DNA of 64,000 nt from Candida dubliniensis CD36 (GCF_000026945.1 NC_012862.1:372001-436000), one strand, 5' to 3'; counted from the stretch's first letter, positions 31,101 to 41,915 are shown. Notes: generated from the letters alone by a model not told the origin. Numbers and translations are program-made.

Positions 31101-31897
31101 TAATTCTCTTTACTGATTGTGTATTTGGATAAATCAGGGGACGGAATCTGGTCATAAATATTCTTGATTCTATCACCAGAAGTATCTGTATTTGATAATT
31201 GATTCGTATTACTTTTGTTGTTTTTGGTAAATCTTAAAACCGGTTGTTTATTGCTCCATCTCTGTAGATGAAACTTTAATTCGTCGTTTGAAGCTGTTTC
31301 CAGTTTAACTGTACATTTGCAATCAATCAATAACAACGAACCTTGGTGTAGCAATTGTTCAATTGATAGTTGTTTACTAATATACCAATTTGAATTTGAA
31401 AAATCAAGGTATCTAAGTAACTGTTCAAAATGGTGAACATATTGCTTATCCAATTTTGAGGACCTTGATTGAAATTGTTGGCATTCACGAATATGCCTTG
31501 CCCCTTCGACATCAGCAGGTATGGAAAACAATCTGACCCGACACATTGAAAACAAATAGCGATTCTTCTTGGTACTATTATACGGTTGAGTTATCTTAAC
31601 AGCTTTATAAGTTGCTTGAATATAATTCTTTTTTAGCAAGTATTGTAAAGTGAATAATATAGGATTGATTTTTTTGTGGTTGATTGATAACAAATATATC
31701 AAGTAATCAATGTCTAGCCAGCTCCATTGTTGAAGTTCATTGTCAACTTTTGAACTGACACAACTAGACTTGATTCCTTGTAAATCGGTTATATCTAATG
31801 GAAGATTGTGGAAATTTAGGGTTCCAAAAGGGATCAATTTATCTAAATCGTTGGTGATTGCAACAACTTTTTGTTTAATATTATTGTTGGACAACAT
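28154..31897 (-). CDS. Large SNF2-family ATPase without RING finger
   Basis: The protein has 1247 residues. Motif I is GENMGLGKT (near 370). The DEXH box is DEGH (near 603), typical of the Rad5/Irc20-like branch. Motif III is VSGTPTSG (near 632), and the C-terminal helicase lobe ends in AIKRAHRIGQKKE (near 1160). A long insertion separates the lobes and includes a basic nuclear-localisation motif PPKKKRRV near 987. I find no C3HC4 RING cluster, unlike S. cerevisiae Rad5, Uls1, Irc20 and human SHPRH. The N-terminal 300 residues show no domain I recognise. It should be a nuclear DNA translocase in chromatin remodelling or repair; no ortholog name is safe. A GTCACGTGA site lies about 400 bp upstream. 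Confidence 0.85.
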   Translation of the reverse strand: MLSNNNIKQKVVAITNDLDKLIPFGTLNFHNLPLDITDLQGIKSSCVSSKVDNELQQWSWLDIDYLIYLLSINHKKINPILFTLQYLLKKNYIQATYKAVKITQPYNSTKKNRYLFSMCRVRLFSIPADVEGARHIRECQQFQSRSSKLDKQYVHHFEQLLRYLDFSNSNWYISKQLSIEQLLHQGSLLLIDCKCTVKLETASNDELKFHLQRWSNKQPVLRFTKNNKSNTNQLSNTDTSGDRIKNIYDQIPSPDLSKYTISKENYKFMKQSKADIPSTEDKLSILANDAKYQDMIKVDGIKSTLYPFQARSVGVMLERECITRRTIMPNFIKLESPLSSTFYFDLFTKSIHLQPDVMTLPLGGILGENMGLGKTLMCLSLINLTKYEITKIPSDNFLLYNEIEINDEMKTLADICREKVIYSSAPWKLYNLPTSVRSNLANHPGYFCIDLNDHENNKRINKSGFPNNRNGSGMGKRAVRSTGTRPTSYLKLYMSSTTLIIVPDNLFIQWVDEIAQHVEADFLKILCAANYIKDDQIKDQFIQNPKFVNTIPGNPVELIEYDVILISQSCLNKSFANKTKSGPKNDNNHVPPLRQVYWKRLIIDEGHVVQSKTSNAAQICRSLFSERRWAVSGTPTSGLTKIYMEKEKEVDKDEQENLHQTQNNIHVLENQFFAKTELQRLGVIISNFLKMEPYYTQSRLWTQDIVNPLISSRYGSELIFSNIVNSIIIRHQPNQTKIKLPHFHHEKVILEPCFQDALSLNLLAAVLAVNAVTSERTGIDYMFHRSNRQQLRRLLSNIQRATFYWTGFQQQDVETLVSICDEALLKPGKYSESDIELLRRSKSIALIALNNQRWAVAQLIHELGYYISQDESNQYVSSVWRTSAYTPYIGVFSAPQLLRLQIFWKENWFLSFENEQAFRDKFENTAKTFWDQYLQQEFNKNDRHVAMDKLIKKNSVGELHTVDSISKSFDVMTSEEAIDNMPHPQSPPKKKRRVTFADEIIEEDERKQAESQQSKGVSVDECNDNKNIENSNRSIPPFDMTRLFRDMNILGTSSAKLTYLATSLLENQRNRIKSIVFFEFEDSAYYLIELLEILKIRHIIYANFITPVKRAQNLYDFSNYDVDKEENQGGICLIMNIAHSSHGLNIIAATHIYFINPVKQESIEAQAIKRAHRIGQKKEVTVKTLYLKGVDELKILSKNEKLKNSKNNKDSFDAKEKEDNDNLLEFLDFDNSEHEYAAFSNPISIFS

Positions 31898-32542
31898 TTT
31901 GGTATCAACTGTCAGCTATGTTGTTAATTCCAAGTTCATTTATCTAATTTGAATACAGAGCAAGGGTAGGTAAGAAATGAATAAGCCTATTGTGCATTAA
32001 GGACAAATCAATAGTTGGTGGCATAAATTGCCATTGGATAGATAAAAGACCAGCAAGCATCAGGATAATGTTGGCAACACCTTTTTTTTTTTTTTGTAGG
32101 ACTGTGTAATTGTTCCAAGCTCTTCAACAAACCTCTCTTCAGTGTGTAACTAACCAACAGTAATATCATTCAATCCCAAATTGTTATTATTTGATATTGT
32201 ATAACTATGCTTGAGGGTAAATCTTAGTGCAAATTGTAAAAGTGTGTTAATATTGACTAAAGAATCTGCAATGACCAGAGCCCAAACGATGTCACGTGAT
32301 TTGTATGATAAATTGGAATTGCATTATTGAACAATAATGTGCTGCAAAAGTAGTTCTTAGGTCCCACTTTACATGGTAGTCCTACAGATTGTAATAATAA
32401 ATGACAATTCAAATATTATATTTGTAAATACTGAAAGTAAAAATAAAACAATTAACAATTAACAAAATATAGATATATATCATACAGAAACCTAATTAAA
32501 AAATGAAAAAATGAAGATAAATTATAACCATTAATGCATTTA
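31898..32542. other. Promoter region of the SNF2-like gene
   Basis: These 645 bp between two minus-strand genes include T15 near 32082-32096 and a GTCACGTGA element at 32291-32299. No coding or RNA gene is apparent. Confidence 0.55.
32291..32299. promoter_or_regulatory. GTCACGTGA element (Cbf1-type)
   Basis: An extended E-box identical to the preferred Cbf1 motif lies 394-402 bp before the SNF2-like start codon. Function is inferred. Confidence 0.45.
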
Positions 32543-34099
32543 TTAATCATCTCGTTTATTAAACACTTGATCCCAGCAAGTTTCACATATTTTTAAGAAT
32601 TTCTTTTTATTATCTTCTTCAAGATCTTCCAGTTTACTGGATTTATTACTCTTATCTTCACTAGCATTTGACTTTTCGTTTGTAGAGATAGATTTCCCCT
32701 TTCCTTCTTTATCTGTGTTCTCTTCTTTCTCTTCTAGAGTTCCTGCTTGCTTTTTCTCACTTGTGTTATCTTTTGAAGTCCCTTCACTATCATTACTCTC
32801 CTCTTCCTCATTTTTATTAAAAATTCTAAAATTGAAAACATTTGAGCCATTAATCGTGATACTCCCAGATATTTCTTGTGATTCAGCAATGCTTATAACT
32901 TGAGATTTTTGAGGTTCGTCATGTACTGAATTTTCAAAATATTCACGTTGAGCAGATAATGGTTGACTATGCAATGGAGCAGCCTTATGAAAATCACCAC
33001 GGAATACATCAGTGACTGCATTTGGTTTGGTTTTTGGTGCTGTAGATTGCGAAGGTATCACTTGTTGTTGCGGAGGTTGTTGTTGTTGTTGTAAAGGTAA
33101 GCTCTGTTGCTGTAATATTGCACCAGGCGGTAATTGTTGTGGACCTTGTTGCATAGCCCGTCTTCCAAAATGTGATGTTGTGGAAGTCAATGGAATCATT
33201 CTTACTCTAGGATTGACTTGACGCAATTGGCTTCTAGCTAACGGCTGAGAAACTGGTTGTGTTGGCGTAGCCCCAACAATTTGTGCCGGATAAAATTGCT
33301 GATATGGAGTTGTAACATAATAGAATTGAGGCTGAGGGGGTATAGCCAATTGTGGCACTATTCTTGTAGTAGGAATAATTCTGGGTACTGGTCTTGTGGT
33401 TGCTCTCGATCTTATTGGAGCAGAATGAATTGATGGGCGCAAATTGTTACTACTGCCACTGCTTGAATTGTCGCCAATGCTCAATGGTGGTGGGACATTC
33501 AGTCTTTTCAATTTTTTGACATTTGATAAACGATTAAGATCGGAATCATCAGATGCATAAACAGGCGATTTAGGAACTGGTCTTTGATTAAGAGGAGGTA
33601 ATTGAACTGTTTGCCGTATAGGTGCGCCAGAAGCAGGAACCGCTACTGATGTTGGTTGTTGTGCTTGTGGTTGTGATTGTGGTAGCTCCTCGTCCTCTGG
33701 GTCCTTGCCATGTCGAGCTGCTATTAAATTTTTTTGTTGTTGTTGAATTTGTTTCAGGAGCTGAACAGTTGTTTTCATTGATTCATTAATTAATGGTGGT
33801 AACCCAGGACTGACTATTCTTAGAGCGACATCAGCATTATCAGGGACACCAAGATTTAATGACATGGGTCTATGACGTTTAGGAGGTGTTGATGACGAAG
33901 ATGAGCCATTTGAACCTGTCGAATTTTTACGTTTCATGGGTACTTCATCCTTCTGTGCTGGTGTTTTATTTGTGGTAATGGTGGACTTGCTAGACGATGG
34001 CGGTACTGATACTGATGCTGATGCTGATGAAGTTGACGGAGGCGATAAAGATGGCGTTGCTGTAGCCGGTTTGGTTTGAATTTCAACTTTGCTTGACAT
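32543..34099 (-). CDS. Disordered Ser/Pro/Gln-rich protein, unknown function
   Basis: The protein has 518 residues and matches no family I can name. Residues 1-75 are Ser/Thr/Pro-rich, ending in a basic PPKRHRP that could be a nuclear signal. A better ordered block around 80-135 (VALRIVSPGLPPLINESMKT, then a helix VQLLKQIQQQQKNLI) looks conserved. The middle (140-370) is Pro/Gln/Arg-rich with poly-Gln near 335-350. A second likely conserved block (360-430) includes FHKAAPLHSQPLSAQREYF and GSITINGSNVFNFRIFN. An acidic low-complexity stretch then precedes a C-terminal helix with FLKICETCWDQVFNKRDD. The composition suggests a nuclear or transcriptional adaptor, but that is only composition. It sits between the SNF2-like gene and MNT1. 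Confidence 0.75.
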   Translation of the reverse strand: MSSKVEIQTKPATATPSLSPPSTSSASASVSVPPSSSKSTITTNKTPAQKDEVPMKRKNSTGSNGSSSSSTPPKRHRPMSLNLGVPDNADVALRIVSPGLPPLINESMKTTVQLLKQIQQQQKNLIAARHGKDPEDEELPQSQPQAQQPTSVAVPASGAPIRQTVQLPPLNQRPVPKSPVYASDDSDLNRLSNVKKLKRLNVPPPLSIGDNSSSGSSNNLRPSIHSAPIRSRATTRPVPRIIPTTRIVPQLAIPPQPQFYYVTTPYQQFYPAQIVGATPTQPVSQPLARSQLRQVNPRVRMIPLTSTTSHFGRRAMQQGPQQLPPGAILQQQSLPLQQQQQPPQQQVIPSQSTAPKTKPNAVTDVFRGDFHKAAPLHSQPLSAQREYFENSVHDEPQKSQVISIAESQEISGSITINGSNVFNFRIFNKNEEEESNDSEGTSKDNTSEKKQAGTLEEKEENTDKEGKGKSISTNEKSNASEDKSNKSSKLEDLEEDNKKKFLKICETCWDQVFNKRDD

Positions 34100-36505
34100 G
34101 GTTGGCGAATGAATTAAAGATACAACAACAGGAAAGTTTATATAGGTAGAATTACTCAGGAACTATGGTCGTGCTGGTATTCTTGATTGCGTGTTTTTTT
34201 TTTTTTTTTCTTCTAGTATATTCAATTAGAAATGTTTCTTTGTCTTCCAAATATTATTCTTTTTTGGATAAGAAATGTGTCAGATGTTAATCAAAGTGAT
34301 ACCAAACAGGAATTGTATTTTTTAAAAAAAAAAAGTAACTGGTAATCACAAGGAAACAATAGAAAAAAAAAATAGATATTGGACAGTTTTGAAAACCAAA
34401 CAATAACGAAGTAAAATATATAAAAAAAATAGAAAGAAAAAAATTTTAAATGAAAATATGGATTGAATTGTTGGTGTTGGTGTTGTTGTGATGTGATGTG
34501 GGTATGATAATAATTAATTTAAATTGGGTATTTAATGAAATGTTTACAAAGTATTTATAAGTTACCAATTTCCGTGTGTATGCATGCATGTATAGTAGAT
34601 GGGTGGGTTTGTAAAGACTGAAAATGTAAATATGAAACGTGAAATTTTAAATCTTAATTTGGTTTTCTCTTTTCCAATATTGATTTTAGTTTAGTTTTTT
34701 TTTTTTTTTTTTTTTGTTCGTTTCCAGTTTTGTTGTTATTGTTTGTTGTTTGTTCAAATTAATCAGGGTCGTGTTTTTTTTCTTAAATTTTTTTCTCTTT
34801 TGTGTTGTGTTGTGTTGCGCTTTTTTTTTTTTTTTTTGACTTGTGGGACGACTTATTCTTATTCTGCTTGTGGTGGTGGATTTATTAAGGGAAAATATAA
34901 ACAGGAACGAAAGTTAATGTGGTTTTTGAGGCGATTCCTGACCAAAAAAGTATGTATGCAAATGTACTCGAAGAGAATTTGCCTAATGGGGATTGTCTGA
35001 TTTTTTGTAATGTGGTCCACACTCTGTTTGTCTTGAAGATGTTCAAAGTTAGAAGAAATACAAAAAGAGATTGGACATCAAGAACAACTTAAAGAGATTC
35101 CCCAGCATTATATATATCTGTGTATGTAAAGATTTAAATGATCAATCTCAAATCTTAATTAGTAAGAGGAAAATGTAAAATTCTTTTTACTAAAGAGTAT
35201 ATTAATAATGATATATTGTTGGTTTTAATCCAACAAATGTGTTTGCATTTATCTGGTTAAGATTTGCACAGGGGGCTTATCATTATTATTTGTTGTTTTC
35301 TATTTTGGATTGCAAATGTGGGTTTTATATGTGATTTGGGTTAAACTGCAACTCCCAAACATACTCAAAGAGTTGAAATCCTCGATATTTAGGAATCACA
35401 AAATCAACTTTGCTTTTCTTTGAACTCGGATATATATCGTGCCGTGAAAATCAATGTGTCAAACAGAGTTAGTTAATCAAAATTAGCAAGACTAAATCGG
35501 TTGTTCAATAACTGATTCACTAGAGGAAATCGGAAATGTGACAATGAAACGGAATTAGGAGTTAAGACTTGGTATTGTTTGAATAATATGTATCTTTAGC
35601 ATCCTTCTCTTCTCTATTGGTCTAGAGTGTACAGTCTTACTACTTTCAAATCCTCGGAAAGCAAGAAAGCAGTTCAAAAGTCAATTTCGGTTACGCTGTC
35701 ATGGGTTTGTAATATTAAAGTATCCAGAAGTAAAAACAATAACTCAGTTTTAAATAATTAATGAAATATTATGCTCCCCCACCCACGATTATGAACCATT
35801 GCCCGGAGAATGTTAGAATTAAAATTTATAGTTTTAGTCCGAAATCATTCTTTTAAATTCAGATCAAGAATGTTATCTACGCACATATTGGAAGACTTGT
35901 TGTTGTTGTTCTCTACTCATTACTTACCATCCCACAATTTATATGTCAACAATGGAATGCGTCGTTTGTTATCGATACTTGTTTTAAACTTGAACATACT
36001 GTCAATATACTAGTTCAAGTATTCTTTATTGGTTTTGTGTTAGATTTGTATAAATGTCAAGGTACCTTCTTCTTGATTCAATTATGATTTGTTGAATCAC
36101 GCTTTTGAAATATACTAGTACAAGCTAGAAGCGTGTCTTACCCCTGATTACAGAGTAGTCGTGATTACTTAATAATATTGGAAAACAGCAGTCTATTGTA
36201 TCCAAAAGTAGATCTTGTTGGCATCATTGAGAGTATGTTCAAACGCTATCAACTCTGCTACAGCTAATGGTTATTAAACTGAAAAGAACATTAAACATGC
36301 GTGTATAAAACAGAAACATATATAAAAAAAAAAAAAACAATGAAAAGCTGCTAAATAAAATGTAATCATACTAGAATACAGGTTTTAAAAGTATATTGAC
36401 AGTCAATCTTTCAATCTTAATAATTCAATATGAATATAGCCAAAAAGACTGGTAAATGTTCATAATTCTTATATGACGAATAGGGAGAGAAAACTTCTAC
36501 CTTCT
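34100..36505. other. Gene-poor region between MNT1 and the 518-residue gene
   Basis: These 2.4 kb should hold the promoter of the unknown gene and the MNT1 3' end. Visible items are T-rich tracts (34195-34210, 34697-34715, 34821-34837), a perfect 7-bp hairpin at 35216-35236, and a 14-bp near-repeat, ATATACTAGT(T/A)CAAG, at about 36004 and 36111. Short frames at 34743-35000 and 35810-36013 have no domain. A decayed LTR cannot be excluded but is not demonstrable. Confidence 0.45.
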
Positions 36506-37798
36506 TTAATTAGTGTATTTTTCCCAACCCGTTTGTCTTTTAAAATTATTCAACGTGTAATACTTTGTAGTACAAGAATAGCCTCTCCAAGTAAAGTCTT
36601 TGTTAGGGTCACAATTACAGTTTCTTGCTTTTCTAACTTCTTTATCAACAGGACAATTGGTAAATGGAACATGATAGTAACCGACATCTTCAAAGAAATG
36701 AACTTTTTCTCTTGGTAAAAACAATGCGGCAGCAATGGAATGAACTGGAGCATCCCCCCATCTTTCATAGAAGAAACCACCAGCTTTATCTAAATGTTCA
36801 AAGTATTTTGTGTAAGCTTCACTTCTCCAGAAAGCCAAAGAACCAATTTCAAAATTGGACCAGAAATGACAACCATTGTAAGTTTGACCTTTATCATCAG
36901 AAACCCAATCCATTAAGTTATTTTTAGCCAAATATTGTGGATTCTTTTCAATAAATTCTTTGGTGGTGTCCCATAATGTAGGAATGGTTTCTTTATATTC
37001 TGGCAAGGAAATGGTGAATGCATAATCTTTATTATTGTCTTTCATCCATTTGAAGATATCATAATCAATATCACAATATAACTTGATATCTGGTTCGACT
37101 CTCCAATAATAATCATAATCATTCAAAATCTCTTGTCTCCAGAAAAATCCACTTTCAAATCTACACATGTGACGATAAGATTCAGAATGACCATAGATAA
37201 TTTTCTTTTCTCTCATTTGTTCACGTACCAAAGCAGCCTTTTCTTGGTCAATCCATGAAGGATATGACCAATGTTCCTTTGGAATCAAACCAAATTTAGT
37301 GTTACCACTAACTAAACTACCAACGGTTTCTTTAAATTCATCATTGAACTCTTCGTCATTGAGGAAAACCCAATCATAATGGAAGTTTTTATTGAAACGA
37401 TCTTCAACATGTCTAATTGATTCAGCCAAAGAATATAAATCAGAGTTACGTGCCAAAGTGACAAATGTAGCCTTAATTTTGTCATTAAGAGTATAACTGT
37501 CAGGAATATCTTGTTGAGGAACTGGAGCATCACTACCACCTTCACCAGCACCCTTAATGGCTTTAGGTATTGGACCTCTATTTTTGCCTAATGGAACTTG
37601 AGCTGTAGAACCAGCACTGGAGGCACCACCGGCAGCAACATTACCGGTCTGCTTCTCATGAGCGGCAGGTGATTGTGTTTTTTGATAACTTGGAGGTTGG
37701 AATGATGAACCTCTTGTAAGGATGTAGCCACATCCTATCAAAACAAGTGCAAAGATCCCAAATCTGATCAATCGAGCATTCGATCTGGTAGAAACCAT
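36506..37798 (-). CDS. MNT1: Golgi alpha-1,2-mannosyltransferase (KRE2/MNT1 family, GT15)
   Basis: This 430-residue type II membrane protein has a short cytosolic tail, one anchor (about 10-29), a Pro/Gly/Ala-rich stem to about 105, and the GT15 catalytic domain. Family motifs are DYYWRVEPDIKLYCD (near 225-240), NGCHFWSNFEIGSL (near 302-315) and GGFFYERWGDAPVHS (near 338-352). GT15 enzymes use GDP-mannose and Mn2+ to add alpha-1,2-mannose to O-linked and outer N-linked glycans. In C. albicans, Mnt1 and Mnt2 add the second and third O-mannoses and affect adhesion and virulence. Its paralogue MNT2 lies 4.1 kb away in the same orientation, with a glucosidase pseudogene between. The shorter stem and EPD motif suit Mnt1; which paralogue is which is inferred from order and length. 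Confidence 0.9.
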   Translation of the reverse strand: MVSTRSNARLIRFGIFALVLIGCGYILTRGSSFQPPSYQKTQSPAAHEKQTGNVAAGGASSAGSTAQVPLGKNRGPIPKAIKGAGEGGSDAPVPQQDIPDSYTLNDKIKATFVTLARNSDLYSLAESIRHVEDRFNKNFHYDWVFLNDEEFNDEFKETVGSLVSGNTKFGLIPKEHWSYPSWIDQEKAALVREQMREKKIIYGHSESYRHMCRFESGFFWRQEILNDYDYYWRVEPDIKLYCDIDYDIFKWMKDNNKDYAFTISLPEYKETIPTLWDTTKEFIEKNPQYLAKNNLMDWVSDDKGQTYNGCHFWSNFEIGSLAFWRSEAYTKYFEHLDKAGGFFYERWGDAPVHSIAAALFLPREKVHFFEDVGYYHVPFTNCPVDKEVRKARNCNCDPNKDFTWRGYSCTTKYYTLNNFKRQTGWEKYTN

Positions 37799-39902
37799 TC
37801 TTTATTAGTTTTATATATTAAAGAATGAAATGGAAGAAAAAAAAAACGGTCTTAAATATAAAAATAATATAAAAGATATGGATTCTGATGAACAAAGAAA
37901 ATAGGGAAAAGAAAGAAGAATTTATTTTATTGCAATTTTTTTTTTTTTTTTTTTTTCCTGTCGAAATCAAGTTTCATTGAAGAAAGGATTAGATTTTCAT
38001 TTTTCAATTTCCACTTCATACACACACACACACACACACACGCTTGTATGTATGCATATTAATTTCAATTCTATTGTCTCATGCATAATAATCACCTACT
38101 CTTCTTTTTCTTTTCACTTACTTAATTGTTTTAGAGATTTAAAATGAAGATTGTACATGTGATTACTGAGTTATGGATTAGTTTATCATCATTAATCAAA
38201 TCCCACTAATTCCAGCTATTTATTTTTTTTTTTTTGAATTACGTGTCTCCTTTCACATTTTTATTTTTTCTGCCAATCTTTTTCATTCATTTTCGTTTTA
38301 GTTTTTCGCTTGGCACGACGGAAGAAAAAAAATAAATCCATTTATTAAGGCGGTAGTAATACCTGTAATTATACCGGTAGTATCTGTTTGTCGATGTAAG
38401 CAACGATCTAGAATGATCAAGAGCTTTATTATGGACAGTTAGCGTTCTGTAGTCGACTTTTGTTTTTTAGTCGGTGAACGCGTATAGAACTTTTAGTTCA
38501 AGAATCCTTTCTTTTTTTTTTTTCTTTCTTTCTTTATCGCTGACGTGTCTTTTGTTCAACGCTCAATATCAATTGAATCTACAGTTGACCTTTGTCTCAG
38601 GACTAAATGAGCTAGTTTTAGCGATTATACACCAACTAAAGCTAGAGAAATTTTGGAATTGTTCAAATACTCTATGGTCACAAAGTTCAAACAATTAATC
38701 CTGTATAACGCAATTCATGCAAACAATGCAGCAACAATAGAATAACTTACGACTAGGGAATAATTGTAGTTGTTGTTGTTGTTGTTGCTATCAATAATGG
38801 ATTATGTTATAGTCAATAGTTACGAGAAACTAAAATTAGAAATTCACACCATATTGAGCGTTGTTGTTGTTACTAGACCCTTCTTTCACAAGGAACCTCC
38901 ATGATATATGTTTACGTAAACCTATTGTCTTGAAACTACTAGTTTAACGATTGTTAAATGACAAATATCTAGAGCGGATGTAGTGTGCTTGATTTTAAAA
39001 ATAGAACAAAAAAAAAATTTAGGTTGGTGTTTCTCTCTCTTAATGTTTCCCATTCCAGGGAATTTCATGCCTATCTTAAATTCTAAAATATAGCTCACAA
39101 TAAACACCACATATCTTGAATGAATCTATATACTTAAATGCAACTTTATCAAAGGAGACATTTATCCACTCTTCCTATGACAGCTGTATTAATATTGATA
39201 TACGAATGTTTTGTTGGAACAAAAGTAATATTTATTTTGCAGCCTAATATACCGGATTTCAATAGATTATGGATAGCTTGATTTTGAGCCATTGTTGGTG
39301 GCTGATACGAGTAATTCTGTAGATAGGATTTATCATTCAAAAAAGCCAAAACAAGAAGTTAGTGTTCATAGATAATATGATGTGTTTGAAACGCTGTGTA
39401 CTGTTCAAATCCTTTTTTTAGTGGCTTCGTAATATAAGGTTGGAATTATTGTGATAAACTCGTTACAGAAATGATATTGAATTCAGAGATCGATAATTAA
39501 AAGTATACTACGTGTAATAGAATGACAGAGAAGTGAATAAACAAGGTTTTTAAAGTACTGTTGGTGGTTGCCACGAATTAACCTTTTTTTTTTTTTTTTC
39601 TTTTAGTTTAGCCTTCTTGTTACCCCAGATTTTGTTATTGTTTTAAAAAATGGCTGAACAACCTTTGAAAAATCTCAGCATTATAATAACTTTAAATCAA
39701 TTTTGCAGTCATCTGATTGAAAAAAAAACAAACTTTGAAATGCCCCGAAACTGCATTTCATTCTTATGGCATTTTTCATTCACCGAAAATTGTAATGTAA
39801 CAACTACTTTTATAGCTTGTATTTTCTATATAACTATATATTGGTTGACGGCAAGGCGTCAGAGATAGAGTATATATATATATATATATATAAGTGTCCA
39901 AC
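37799..39902. other. MNT1 upstream region
   Basis: These 2.1 kb separate MNT1 from the glucosidase pseudogene. They contain T-rich runs (37937-37957), a (CA)n tract at 38021-38041, ACGCGT at 38477-38482, GTT repeats near 38768-38789, and a (TA)n tract at 39872-39892. Two similar 22-bp stretches beginning TGTTGGTGG occur at about 39293 and 39561. No gene is supported; the frames at 38474-38698 and 39650-39868 look random. Confidence 0.45.
38021..38041. repeat. (CA)n microsatellite
   Basis: An uninterrupted CA dinucleotide tract about 220 bp upstream of MNT1. Confidence 0.85.
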
Positions 39903-41736
39903 TCTAGTGGTCTGATGCTACTCGGTAGTCCGGTAACCAAGAGACCTGAGACAGGTCTGGTTTACCTAACTACCTCACAGAAATTAATTAAATTTGCTGA
40001 AGAGTCTAGTGTTGTTGTTGAAGATGGTGAAGAATCAACGTAGAATAACACAAATGAAACAAGAGAAACATTACGTAAATTAGCCCAAGATTCAATTGTT
40101 TTGTAGAAAAATGACAATAATTCATTACCATTGAAAAGGAATGTTATTAATTCCAAGTCTATTGCACTAATTGGTCCTAATGCTAAAATTGCATCTTATT
40201 CAGGTGGTGGCTCAGCCACTTTTCCTGCTCACTATACTACTACTCCATATAATACTATTGAAGAGAGGTTGTCTTTTATTCCAAACTTTGATGCTGCATC
40301 ACAACTTAGATATACTATTGGTGCTAAAGCTTATAAATATTTGCCGGAATTGGGTCCACAAGTGATCAATCCAAAAACAGGCAAGGCAGCGTTTACCATG
40401 AAATTTTATAAACATTCAAATCCTAAAGCTAACATTGATAAAGATAGATAATTGTTTGATGAATTGAATTCAGAAATATCTGATATTTTATTTGGGGGGG
40501 GGTACTACTATCATAAAGAAATCCCTGATAACGGTTTATATTATATTGATTTTGAATGTGAATTCACTCCTGAAAAAGACTCAACAATATGAATTTGGTT
40601 TAACAGTTAGTGGTACAGGACAATTATTTGTTGATGGTAAACTTGTTGTTGACAACAAAACCAAACAAACCAAAGGAGTCGCCATTTTGAATTTTGGAAC
40701 CATTGAAGAACGTGCATCAATTGAATTACAACAAGGTGAAACTTATAAAATCACCGTTGACTATGTTTCTGCTCCTACATATACATTAAAAGATCAATTT
40801 GCAGAATATTTTGGGTGGTGGTGGTGTCCGTCTTGGTATAGCTAAAGTTATTGATGATGAACAAGAAATTATCAAGGCGGTAAATTTGGTTAAATCTGTA
40901 GATAAAGTAATTTTGGTTATTGGATTGAATAAAGATGGCGAAAGTGAATCTTATGATCGTCCAGATATGAATTTACCTGGATTACAGGATAAATTTGGTT
41001 GCATTGATTTTGGAGGTTAATCCAAACACAGTTATTGTTAATCAAGCTGGTACTCCAGTTGAGTTTACTAAATGGCTACATAAACTGAAAGCATTGATAC
41101 ATTGTTGGTATGGTGGTAATGAAAGTGGTAATGCCATTGCCGATATTTTATTTGGTGATGTCAATCCAAATGGTAAATTATCATTAACTTCCCCATTGAA
41201 AAATAGTGACAATCCAGCTTATTTGAATTTTAAAACTGAAAGAGGTAGAGTATTGTATGGAGGAGACATTTTTGTTGGTTATAAATATCATGAAAAATTG
41301 AATCGTCAAGTTGGTTTCCCATCTGGTTTTGGGTTGTCATACACCCAATTTGAATTTTCCGATTTGAAATTTGAAAAAAAAAAAAAAAAAACTAATGTTG
41401 ATGAAAGTCTTGTTGCTTCATTGTCTGTGGAGAATATTGGCAAGTCAGGTGGTTGTGAAGTGGTTCAAGTTTATGTATCCAAGTTGGAGTCTGGTTTAAT
41501 TAGATCAGTAAAAGAATTGAAAGGCTTCACAAAAGTTAATTTACAACCAGGTGAAACCAAATCTGCTGAGTTGAAATTGATCATCAAAGATTCTGTTTCG
41601 TTTTTCGATGAAATATCCTAATCAATGGTCGGTACAACTGGGAAAATACAAAGTTCATATTAGAAATAGTAGTGATAATACACCATTGATGGAGACTTTT
41701 ACCATCGATAAATCATATTTCTGGTCTGGACTCTAA
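39903..41736 (+). pseudogene. Decayed GH3 beta-glucosidase with PA14-like insert
   Basis: Conceptual pieces match fungal GH3 beta-glucosidases of the Kluyveromyces type: ETLRKLAQDSIVL, SIALIGPNAKIASYSGGGSA, then a PA14-like insert (GTGQLFVDGKLVVDN), GLNKDGESESYDRPDMNLPG, CWYGGNESGNAIADILFGDVNP, and the fibronectin-type tail ending at TAA 41734-41736. The N-terminal catalytic barrel is absent, so the copy is truncated at its 5' end. The remainder is broken by in-frame stops at 40041, 40104 and 40449, and by apparent frameshifts near 40580, 40815, 41005 and 41608. Homopolymer runs (G near 40493-40502, A near 41374-41390) lie inside it. No product can be made from a single frame. It sits between MNT1 and MNT2 on the opposite strand. 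Confidence 0.9.
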
Positions 41737-41915
41737 CTTAGTAATGTACTTGTTTGCTTGTTTGTTTATATGTATGTATTTAAAAGTTTCTATAAATTGA
41801 CTGAGGAATAACGATGAATTGGGAACAAAACGAAATGTAATAAACCCATATTCATGTTTTATGCAATAACAAAGGAAAGAAGAAGAAAAAAAAAAAAAAG
41901 AATGTTGAATTTCAT

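Noticed and set aside
35216..35236. Perfect 7-bp hairpin TTGTTGG...CCAACAA as an LTR remnant or terminator
   Set aside because: Too short to assign, with no flanking element structure.
39293..39582. Two TGTTGGTGG-starting near-repeats as solo LTR ends
   Set aside because: Same orientation, only about 17 of 22 bases agree, and no target-site duplication or CA terminus could be found.
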